Part shown: positions 33,583 through 39,963 of the stretch, piece after piece
Numbering within the stretch: the stretch's first letter is position 1
Layout of the letters: each line of letters starts with the position of its first letter
DNA from: Caldilineaceae bacterium
GTDB taxonomy: Bacteria > Chloroflexota > Anaerolineae > Caldilineales > Caldilineaceae
Direction: 5' to 3'
Assembly (NCBI GenBank): GCA_026645575.1
Contig: JAPKMW010000004.1
Location: 62,001 to 126,000, forward strand
DNA: 64,000 nucleotides
The notes under the pieces: model-generated
The model's database searches: none
Seen by the model: only the letters and a program-made list of their open reading frames with translations
What the model was told of the DNA's origin: nothing
Position numbers and translations under genes: made by a program

Positions 33583-34128
33583 CTACCTCCTTGTGTTCTG
33601 TCTGAACCACTCCTGGGCCAACATGGCGTAAAAATACTCATCCCACCACTGGTCATCACCACGATAGATGCACTGCTGAAAATGGCCCTCTCGCCGCATC
33701 CCAATCTTTTCCATCACCCCATACGAGGCCGGGTTTTCCGGCTGACAGGTGGCAATAATGCGGTGTAACTTCATCTCCCCAAAGCCATACTGCAACAGCG
33801 CCAGCGCCGCTTCACTGGCATAGCCCTGGCGATGATAAGCGGGGTGCAAGACCCAACCGATCTCATAGGTGCGCGGGGCAAACCAGGGGTGAAAGACCAT
33901 GTGGCCGATCAATTTGTCTTCGGCTTTCAGGATCAGCGCATAAGCGGTTACCTTTTCGCCAGTCGCATTTTGGGTGACAAAGCGCTGCGTCTGCTCCGGC
34001 GTCTGCACTCCTTCCCCCATATAGGTCATGATATCCGGCAGCGTCGTATACGTTGCCACCATCGGCCAATCACTTTCGTGGAAGGGGCGAATACGCAAGC
34101 GTTGAGTTTCAATCGGTTGCGTGATCAT
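33583..34128 (-). CDS. GNAT-family acetyltransferase, RimJ/RimL type
   Basis: A 181-residue N-acetyltransferase. It begins ITQPIETQRLRIRPFHESDW, the RimJ/RimL signature, followed by IGHMVFHPWFAPRTYEIGWV, the acetyl-CoA loop HPAYHRQGYASEAALALLQY, and ASYGVMEKIGMRREGHF. Such proteins acetylate N-terminal or antibiotic amines; the substrate is unknown. It overlaps the stop of the upstream GNAT gene (34125-34604) by four bases and is followed after one base by the 33581 start, so all three form an operon. Confidence 0.9.
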   Translation of the reverse strand: MITQPIETQRLRIRPFHESDWPMVATYTTLPDIMTYMGEGVQTPEQTQRFVTQNATGEKVTAYALILKAEDKLIGHMVFHPWFAPRTYEIGWVLHPAYHRQGYASEAALALLQYGFGEMKLHRIIATCQPENPASYGVMEKIGMRREGHFQQCIYRGDDQWWDEYFYAMLAQEWFRQNTRR

Positions 34129-34604
34129 AAGGTTAATCGCATCTCCAATTCACCATCATGTTCGCGACCGGTGTGAACAAAGCCCAAGCTTTCATAGAAT
34201 AGTTGGGGGCTGCCCTCTTTCGGTACATAACTGAGTAAGAGTTCGGTGGCATTGGGGCGCGTCCGCACATGTGCGATGAGCAATTGCAGCGCCTGCCGGC
34301 CAAAGCCCAACTTCTGATAGCGAGCATCGATCATAAAGCGCCACAGATAATAAATTGGCCCTTCGACGCTCTTTGGTTCATCATGCAGCATGAGAAAGCC
34401 AACCGGCGTCTCATCGGCATAGATGGCGCGGAACCAGGCATGTTGGGAGAAGTGCGCCTGAGCAATCGAGACGGCATTGTTCGCCACAAATTGCTCTTGG
34501 GTTGGCGCAACCTTCAACTTCAAGATCATGTTGACCGTCGCTTCGGTGATCTCCCGTAAAGTGACGGTCGAATCACGGGTGACGGTTGCTGTCGATTCAG
34601 TCAT
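34125..34604 (-). CDS. GNAT-family acetyltransferase
   Basis: A 159-residue protein with TLREITEATVNMILKLKVAP, WFRAIYADETPVGFLMLHDE, YYLWRFMIDARYQKLGFGRQ (the acetyl-CoA-binding loop R-x-x-G-x-G) and LFYESLGFVHTGREHDGELE at the C-terminus. The layout is that of the spermidine/spermine acetyltransferase-like branch, in which polyamine acetylation is common, but this remains inference. The frame extends upstream to 34898; ATG 34604 is chosen on the strong AAAGGAG box and family start. First gene of a three-gene operon. Confidence 0.88.
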   Translation of the reverse strand: MTESTATVTRDSTVTLREITEATVNMILKLKVAPTQEQFVANNAVSIAQAHFSQHAWFRAIYADETPVGFLMLHDEPKSVEGPIYYLWRFMIDARYQKLGFGRQALQLLIAHVRTRPNATELLLSYVPKEGSPQLFYESLGFVHTGREHDGELEMRLTL

Positions 34605-34630
34605 AAGAGGCTCCTTTGCAATAACTTCTT

Positions 34631-34665
34631 GAGCAACCAGGGTTTTGTCAAAACCCTGGTTGCTC
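34631..34665. terminator. Perfect 16-bp-arm hairpin between genes
   Basis: GAGCAACCAGGGTTTT (34631-34646), loop GTC, and its exact complement to 34665. It separates the basic hypothetical protein gene from the acetyltransferase operon. On the minus strand no U-run follows, so it may be an mRNA stabiliser rather than a terminator. Confidence 0.55.
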
Positions 34666-34704
34666 TTTGCCCTTTTCGTCGATGCGCGAATTTCCTGTCC
34701 GCTG

Positions 34705-35073
34705 TCACCCACCACGGTTAAAGCGTTTGGGGACATGAGCATTGACCATCTTGCCGGCCTTGCGTTGCTGGTTCCACTGGCTGCGCTGCTGATTCTGGGC
34801 CAGCAGTGCGGCCTTTTGTTTGAGCGCCGCCGCCAGAGTGAGTGGTCCGTTTTGATCGACCGCTGCCTCAGATTCGGCTTCCCCCACCGCTGGTTCAACC
34901 GGCATGGGCAGATTGGGCGACGCCGCGTCCATGTCGTTGGTACTGAGCGACGGTTGCGCCTCGCCTTGGGTCACAATCGCCAGATCATGGGGTGGATTCT
35001 CGCTTTGCGGGTGGTTGAGTTGACGCGCTTGCGCTTTCTGTTGATGCTTTTTCTGTTTAGAAGTCTTTTTCAT
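34705..35073 (-). CDS. Hypothetical low-complexity protein with basic ends
   Basis: A 122-residue protein of unknown function. The N-terminus is strongly basic and Gln-rich (MKKTSKQKKHQQKAQARQLN), the centre acidic and Pro/Ala-rich, and the C-terminal third basic and helical (AAALKQKAALLAQNQQRSQ), ending VPKRFNRGG. The composition suggests an intrinsically disordered nucleic-acid-binding protein, but there is no direct evidence. AAAGGACGGG precedes ATG 35073. It lies just left of the candidate small RNA gene on the opposite strand. Confidence 0.6.
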   Translation of the reverse strand: MKKTSKQKKHQQKAQARQLNHPQSENPPHDLAIVTQGEAQPSLSTNDMDAASPNLPMPVEPAVGEAESEAAVDQNGPLTLAAALKQKAALLAQNQQRSQWNQQRKAGKMVNAHVPKRFNRGG

Positions 35074-35235
35074 AACCCGTCCTTTCCGAATGCAATTCTA
35101 ATAGCGTCGTCTAAAATTTGAATGCATTGTGTCGTTTTTGTAGTTAATTTCATGGATTTCTCGCCTAGATGTCAGTTTTTGATAGAAAATGTCGGCTATT
35201 TGACAGATGAATGTCCTTCATTCGGCCTACCCCTC

Positions 35236-35244
35236 TGTTATAAT
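35236..35244 (+). promoter_or_regulatory. Extended -10 promoter of the candidate small RNA
   Basis: TG-T-TATAAT: a perfect -10 box at 35239-35244 with the TGn extension at 35236-35238, which compensates for the weak -35 (TTCATT-like near 35217). Transcription would start near 35250. Confidence 0.65.
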
Positions 35245-35249
35245 AGAAC

Positions 35250-35467
35250 CAACGACAGCGAAGACGGATGAACCCTGAAACGCCCCTGGTTCTGCGGTCA
35301 CCGAAGCCTTCGTTAGACCACTAGGATACTGCCACATGAAATCAATGTAGTGACAGTTTCTTGGTAAACACAAAACCGCTGGAATGCTGTACAGGTGACA
35401 CTTCTCCGGCAAACGCACTTATCCACGACGAAGGGCTGGTCTTGCCGACTGGCCCTTTCGCGTTTTT
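35250..35467 (+). ncRNA. Candidate small RNA of about 218 nt, family unknown
   Basis: The stretch lies between an extended -10 promoter and a typical intrinsic terminator (stem 35429-35441 with 35447-35460, loop TTGCC, then TTTTT at 35463-35467). It contains no credible ORF and no plus-strand gene follows; the next gene is on the minus strand and starts past the terminator. Internal pairing can be seen, for example GATACTGCCAC near 35320 with GTGACAGTTTC near 35350, and CGAAG near 35259 with CTTCG near 35308. A 6S-type RNA is one possibility by size and isolation, but I cannot match a known family by eye. Confidence 0.55.
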
Positions 35468-35472
35468 CTGTT

Positions 35473-37290
35473 TTATCCACTCTCTTCCCCTTGCCACAGC
35501 CGACGCATCTCTTCACTGCGCGCCAGCAGCTCATCCAGTTTGCCCACATCTTCCACACGACCATCCTTGAGCAGAATGATCTGATCGGCTCGCCGCAACG
35601 CCGGCCGGCGGTGGGAGACGACTAGACAGGCCGGTTGGTGCCCGTTCCCTTGCGCCGTCAGGGTAAAGAGGCGATCCCAGAGTGTCTGTTCGGTGTTGAC
35701 ATCGAGCGCGCTCGACAGATCATCGACGACAATCAATTCCGGTTGGCGCACAAACATACGCGCCGCCGCTGTCCGTTGCGCTTGTCCACCAGAGAGACGC
35801 ACCCCCTTGGGGCCGATCACCGTTGCCAGACCCTCCGGCATCGTCGCCAGATCATGCTCCAAGACCGCCTGCTGAATCGCCCGCTCCAGTTCACCGTCCG
35901 CCACCGGCAACCCCAAGAGGAGATTATCCTGCAACGGCGCACTCATTAGTTGGGGCGCCTGCGGGGTATAGGCGCTCTGGGGCGGCGTAAAGAACTCGGC
36001 CGGTTCTGTCACTGGCTCGCCATTCCAACAAATCTCCCCCGCCTGCTTCGGCAGCAAACCCAGCAACGTGCGCAACAGCGTCGTCTTCCCGGCCCCAATC
36101 CGCCCTGTAATCACCGTAAAGCTTCCCTGCCCCACCTGAAAGCTGACATTCTCAATCCCATGCACGGCATTCGCCGTCACCCCATTTTCAGGGCGGGCAT
36201 AGTGATAAGTCAGCCCCTTCACCATCAACACCCGCAGCTTCTCTGTCTTCTGCCTTCTGTCTTCTATCTTTTTGTCTTCTGCCAGGAAAAGCGGCTGATG
36301 CGCCACCAACGTCGTTGCCGGCGCACCTTGCAAGAGATCGACCATCCGGTTCAACGAAACACCGGCTTGTTGATAGTGGGCCAGGAAATTGCCAAAGCCG
36401 CGCATAAACTCGGTGAGCATTCCCAGGTTATAGACAAAGAGCGCAAAGTCGCCCACACTAAAACTTTCATCACGCATAACCCCGGCGGCCAGCAACAGGA
36501 TCAGCCCCGTCCCCACGGCGCCGATATTGCCATAGATCGAATCCAGCACCCGCTCAAAGACGCTATCGCGCACCATCATGCGCTGGCGTTCCGCGTTGAG
36601 TTTGCGGAAGTGTTCCAGCACATGGGGTTCTGCCGTGGCGACCTGGATCGCCTGGACGGCGCCAAAGATTTCGCCCATCGCCCCGCTGACCCGTTCGGTG
36701 GCGGTGCGGCTGGCAACGCGATAGCGTTCGATGCGCCGGCTGGCCGCCCGCGCCGTCAAGACAATCGCTGCCAAGGGCAACAAGGTAAAGAGAGCAATAC
36801 GCGCATTGATGCTGATCATCACGCCAATCGCCGTGACGACAAAGACAAAGATCGAAATCTGATCGACCGACCAACTGATCGTGTTCTCGACCGTCTCGGC
36901 GTCATCGCGGAAGGTGTTGATCACCTCACCTACAGCGCCGGGCAGGGCCGCTGCGCCTGGCCGTTTCAGCAGCGTCGTCAGCAAGTTATGCCGCAACAGC
37001 GCGCTCATGGTGAAGCGATGACGAATATCCACCAGCCCGCCACTTAGAATCGTCATGATATAGAGTAGCGCCGCCACCCCGACCAATGCGACAATGGTCC
37101 AAACATTGAGACCAAAGGGCGCTTCCCCCGTTAGCGCATCAAAAAATGCCTTGGCCAGCAAGCCCGGCAACAGTTCGGACAAGGTAATCGAGATCCAGGC
37201 CAAAATATCCAACAGATAGAGCCAGGGCCGATAGCGAATCAAGCGCCAGAGGAAGGGCGCGATGGTTAGTTTAAGTTGTATGGTAGCCAT
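35473..37290 (-). CDS. ABC exporter half-transporter, degenerate-site subunit
   Basis: A 605-residue fused membrane/ATPase protein. The first 310 residues form the six-helix exporter domain ([34 protein letters not shown]). The ATPase has Walker [13 protein letters not shown]-loop SAYTPQAPQ, signature LSGGQAQR, Walker [13 protein letters not shown] and the switch His in VVSHRRPAL. The catalytic Glu after Walker B is Asp (VVDD), typical of the inactive-site subunit of heterodimeric exporters. A GAAGACA-type purine-rich insert encodes [14 protein letters not shown] between the domains. ATG 37290 is chosen; the frame's extension to 37401 is just translated repeat. Second gene of the exporter operon. 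Confidence 0.92.
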   Translation of the reverse strand: MATIQLKLTIAPFLWRLIRYRPWLYLLDILAWISITLSELLPGLLAKAFFDALTGEAPFGLNVWTIVALVGVAALLYIMTILSGGLVDIRHRFTMSALLRHNLLTTLLKRPGAAALPGAVGEVINTFRDDAETVENTISWSVDQISIFVFVVTAIGVMISINARIALFTLLPLAAIVLTARAASRRIERYRVASRTATERVSGAMGEIFGAVQAIQVATAEPHVLEHFRKLNAERQRMMVRDSVFERVLDSIYGNIGAVGTGLILLLAAGVMRDESFSVGDFALFVYNLGMLTEFMRGFGNFLAHYQQAGVSLNRMVDLLQGAPATTLVAHQPLFLAEDKKIEDRRQKTEKLRVLMVKGLTYHYARPENGVTANAVHGIENVSFQVGQGSFTVITGRIGAGKTTLLRTLLGLLPKQAGEICWNGEPVTEPAEFFTPPQSAYTPQAPQLMSAPLQDNLLLGLPVADGELERAIQQAVLEHDLATMPEGLATVIGPKGVRLSGGQAQRTAAARMFVRQPELIVVDDLSSALDVNTEQTLWDRLFTLTAQGNGHQPACLVVSHRRPALRRADQIILLKDGRVEDVGKLDELLARSEEMRRLWQGEESG

Positions 37291-37306
37291 TGTGTGTTCC
37301 TTTGTA

Positions 37307-37409
37307 GATATTGGGTATTGGATATTGGGTATTGGATATTGGGTATTGGATATTGGATGCTGCCAATACCTAATATCTAATATCCAATACCTAATATCCA
37401 ATACCCAAC
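37307..37409. repeat. 14-bp tandem repeat facing its inverted copy
   Basis: Three exact and one variant unit of GATATTGGGTATTG are followed by the reverse-oriented sequence CCAATACCTAATATC. The block fills the gap between the two exporter genes and can fold into a long hairpin in the mRNA. Confidence 0.8.
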
Positions 37410-37421
37410 ATCATCTGTACC

Positions 37422-39173
37422 TTATACCAACACTTCCTCCATCCCCGTCCGCAACAATTGGGTGAAGCGCGAATCGGAGTTGGCGACCAGGGCAATGCGG
37501 TCGCCTTGTTCGACAATGCGCCCCTGCTCCAAAATCAGGATCTGGTCGGCGCGCTGGACGGTGCCGAGGCGATGGGCGATGAGAATGGCGGTGCGGTTGT
37601 GGAGCAGTTTGTCCACGGCCCGCTCCAAGAGCTGTTCGGTGGCCGGATCGAGGCGCGACGAGGCTTCGTCGAGAATGACCAGGCCGGGATCAGTCAGGAA
37701 GATACGGGCAAAGGCGAGCAACTGCGCCTGCCCAGCGGAGAGACCAGCGCCGCCGGCAGCCAGTTCGGTCGCCAGCCCTTGGAGCAGGGTGCGCAACCAC
37801 TGATCCAATCCCAACTCGGCCAGCACAGCCAGAATGCGCTCATCGGGGATACTTGGGTCGAAAAAGGTCAGGTTATCACGCACGCTGGCCTGAAAGAGTT
37901 GGACATCCTGTGTCACCATGCCCACCCGCTGGCGATAGCGCTGAAGCGGAATGGTCGCCGGGTTGACGCCGCCGACGCGCAACTCACCGCTGGTCGGATC
38001 ATAGAGGCGGAGCAGGAGACGGGCCAGGGTCGTCTTGCCGCTGCCGGTGCGCCCCAGCAAGCCGAGGACGCGACCAGGTTCCAGCCGCAAGCAGATTTCT
38101 TGCAAGACCCGCTCCTCCGGTTCGTCAGCATAGCTAAAGCCGACCTGGGCAAAGTCCACAGCCAGCGGCCCATCGGGCAATTGCCCGGCGGCGCCTTCCG
38201 GCAAGCGCGATTGAGTAGTCAAGAGCATTTCGATCCGTTTGATCCCCGCCTCGGCCTGTTGCAACTCGACCAGTTGAAAGCGCAGTTGGGCAATGGGGTC
38301 GCGCAACAGTTCGGTGTAGTTGTAGATCAGGTAGACAGTGCCCAGGGTGATGGCGCCAATCTGCCAGAGGTAGGCGCCCAGGCCAAAGGCGATCATCGTG
38401 CCAACAGCAAAGACACCCACGTTGGTCATCCACATGGAGTAGCCGGCCAGGTTGGCCTTGAGCCGAATGGGCAGCCATTTGCGCAAGATGGCGCGGAAGC
38501 GCTCAATCACATAGGCGGTGGCGCCGTTGGCGCGCAGATCTTCGGTCGCGCTCAAATGTTCACCGAGAAAGCCATAGAATTCGGCGTTGATTGCCCGTTC
38601 CTTTTCCCAGAAGGGGGTGGCAAATTCGCGCAGGCGCAGCAGCACATACAGCCCGCCAATCGCAAAGAGGGTAAGCGCCAACCCAACCCGCCAATCCTCC
38701 CGATAGAGCAGCGCGAGGACGCCAATCATCATCAAGACACTCCCCAGGATGTTGATCGTAAAGCGAGAGAAGAAGGTCGAGAGTTTGTTGACATCGCCAT
38801 CGATCCGCTCGATCAACTCGCCGGGCGTGTGCTGTTTGTGAAAGGAGAGATCCAGTTTGAGCGCATGGGCGACCAAATCGAAGCGCAGGGCATTGGTCGC
38901 TGTCCATGCCACCTGTTCGCTGAAATAGGTCGCACCCACGGCCAGCGCCTGCCCGGTTACGGCAATGCCCAGAAAGAGCGCGGCGGCGGTCAACAGGTTG
39001 TTCAACTCGCCGCCGCCCAGCGCGGCGTCAATAAAATAGCGCATGATCTGCGGGTTGACCAGCCGCAGGGCAATGCTCGCCAACAGAAAACCCGCCATCC
39101 AAAGCGCCCGTCGTCGTTGCGGCGCCAGGTAGGTAGCCAGTAACGCATAGTATTGCTTGAGGGGTAGCTTCAT
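37422..39173 (-). CDS. ABC exporter half-transporter, canonical subunit
   Basis: A 583-residue fused exporter, first gene of the pair. The membrane domain has about six helices in residues 20-300 (LNNLLTAAALFLGIAVTGQA, FTINILGSVLMMIGVLALLY). The ATPase has Walker A GRTGSGKTTLARLL, Q-loop GMVTQDVQLFQ, a signature LSAGQAQLLAFAR, Walker B LVILDEASSRLD with the catalytic Glu, and switch His ILIAHRL. It pairs with the Asp-bearing subunit downstream as a drug- or lipid-type heterodimeric exporter. ATG 39173 has an AGGAG box. The open frame up to 39350 crosses two terminators and a palindrome and is not taken as coding. Confidence 0.93.
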   Translation of the reverse strand: MKLPLKQYYALLATYLAPQRRRALWMAGFLLASIALRLVNPQIMRYFIDAALGGGELNNLLTAAALFLGIAVTGQALAVGATYFSEQVAWTATNALRFDLVAHALKLDLSFHKQHTPGELIERIDGDVNKLSTFFSRFTINILGSVLMMIGVLALLYREDWRVGLALTLFAIGGLYVLLRLREFATPFWEKERAINAEFYGFLGEHLSATEDLRANGATAYVIERFRAILRKWLPIRLKANLAGYSMWMTNVGVFAVGTMIAFGLGAYLWQIGAITLGTVYLIYNYTELLRDPIAQLRFQLVELQQAEAGIKRIEMLLTTQSRLPEGAAGQLPDGPLAVDFAQVGFSYADEPEERVLQEICLRLEPGRVLGLLGRTGSGKTTLARLLLRLYDPTSGELRVGGVNPATIPLQRYRQRVGMVTQDVQLFQASVRDNLTFFDPSIPDERILAVLAELGLDQWLRTLLQGLATELAAGGAGLSAGQAQLLAFARIFLTDPGLVILDEASSRLDPATEQLLERAVDKLLHNRTAILIAHRLGTVQRADQILILEQGRIVEQGDRIALVANSDSRFTQLLRTGMEEVLV

Positions 39174-39202
39174 ACGATTGCTCCTAAACGTTGGTTGGGT
39201 AG

Positions 39203-39250
39203 TTGGTTTCGACAAGCTCAACCAACGTTGGTTGAGCTTGTCGAAACCAA
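39203..39250. repeat. 48-nt perfect palindrome, TTTCGACAAGCTC family
   Basis: Two 24-base arms without a loop, TTGGTTTCGACAAGCTCAAC and continuation, then the exact complement. The same core recurs at 49650-49680 and a variant at 16203-16213. It lies in the untranslated leader of the exporter operon. Confidence 0.8.
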
Positions 39251-39255
39251 CCAAT

Positions 39256-39294
39256 AAAAAAAACGGCCACGGCAAAAAATCGACCGTGACCGTT
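39256..39294 (-). terminator. Leader terminator 2 of the ABC exporter operon
   Basis: On the minus strand AACGGTCACGG, an 11-base loop and CCGTGGCCGTT form an 11-bp stem with one G-U pair, running directly into a run of Ts. It lies about 90 bases before the first exporter gene. Confidence 0.75.
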
Positions 39295-39365
39295 AGAAGC
39301 AATCGTGCCTGACCGCCACTCAGCCCGCCAAGGGGAAGGGGCGACGCCAAGGGGCGTTTGCCAAT

Positions 39366-39401
39366 AAAAAACGGCCACGGGAAGAAATACGCCCATGGCC
39401 G
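39366..39401 (-). terminator. Leader terminator 1 of the ABC exporter operon
   Basis: On the minus strand CGGCCATGGG, a 10-base loop and CCCGTGGCCG form a 10-bp GC-rich stem followed by TTTTTTATTGG. Stem end and tail are near-identical to terminator 2, so one is a copy of the other. It begins about 32 bases after the leader ORF stop. Confidence 0.75.
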
Positions 39402-39432
39402 CTGATTGCAAACAGGAAGCTGTTAGAGCATT

Positions 39433-39525
39433 CTAGCCGTAGGCGCACTCCGACAAGGTACCAATCCACTGACGAACAGTGAACCGCTTACCGTGCTGAG
39501 TTGTCATGATTCGTTGAGTCATCAT
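39433..39525 (-). CDS. Candidate leader peptide of the ABC exporter operon
   Basis: A 30-residue frame, MMTQRIMTTQHGKRFTVRQW and then a ten-residue tail ending SECAYG, with a GTAGG box five bases before ATG 39525. It lies upstream of two strong terminators and the exporter genes on the same strand, with no other gene in the gap. Its size and place fit a leader peptide whose translation decides between termination and read-through, as known for the bmrB leader of the Bacillus bmrCD drug exporter. It is not a known protein and coding status is inferred from layout only. Confidence 0.45.
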   Translation of the reverse strand: MMTQRIMTTQHGKRFTVRQWIGTLSECAYG

Positions 39526-39565
39526 GAATGCCTACTGATAAAATATCTACTGAAAATAGCAGGTT

Positions 39566-39588
39566 ATTGCGCAAAAATTTTGCGTAAT
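39566..39588. promoter_or_regulatory. Palindrome upstream of the exporter leader
   Basis: ATTGCGCAAAA-A-TTTTGCGTAAT, ten of eleven positions paired, lies about 40 bases before the leader ORF. It could be an operator near the exporter promoter. No other feature was found in 39589-39963. Confidence 0.4.
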
Positions 39589-39963
39589 GAAACAAGTTTT
39601 CGCAGTCTAACACCCTCTTTGCGCTTTTGTCAAATCGGACAACCTGGTGGGTGTATTTCAAGTTTCAGGTAGTAGCGCCCGGTGTACGTCCGTAGCGCGC
39701 ACCCCGACGAGGCAAACCACGGACGTACAGAGCACGATTGAGCCACCCTGCCGCCCTGTCAGCATTTTGCAACAACATGATTCCAATAATTGGCATATAC
39801 TCCAACCATTGAACAATGTCTGTCAATCGCTACCCCGGCAGTAGTACCCAAAACAATCGGTGTCATCGCAGCGCCTGTCCGTTGCTACCAAAACGGATAG
39901 TCTCTTTGACGCGCACTGAATCAAACATCTTCATTCATTTTTACACAAGTGTGGAGGTCGTCG

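Noticed and set aside
35200..35205. TTGACA as -35 box for the small RNA promoter
   Set aside because: It is 33 bases from the TATAAT, too far for a normal spacer; the TGn-extended -10 explains the promoter better.
35250..35467. T-box, cobalamin or other riboswitch
   Set aside because: No downstream gene on that strand and none of the conserved riboswitch boxes could be seen.
37307..37409. Possible CRISPR array
   Set aside because: The units are 14 bp with no unique spacers and are followed by their inverted copy; no cas genes are present.
37458..39143. 561-codon plus-strand ORF opposite the ABC exporter
   Set aside because: It mirrors a clearly coding ABC gene; the translation is low-complexity Gly/Gln/His with no family features.
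39174..39350. N-terminal extension of the first ABC gene
   Set aside because: It would translate a terminator and a perfect palindrome; AGGAG and the family start fit ATG 39173.
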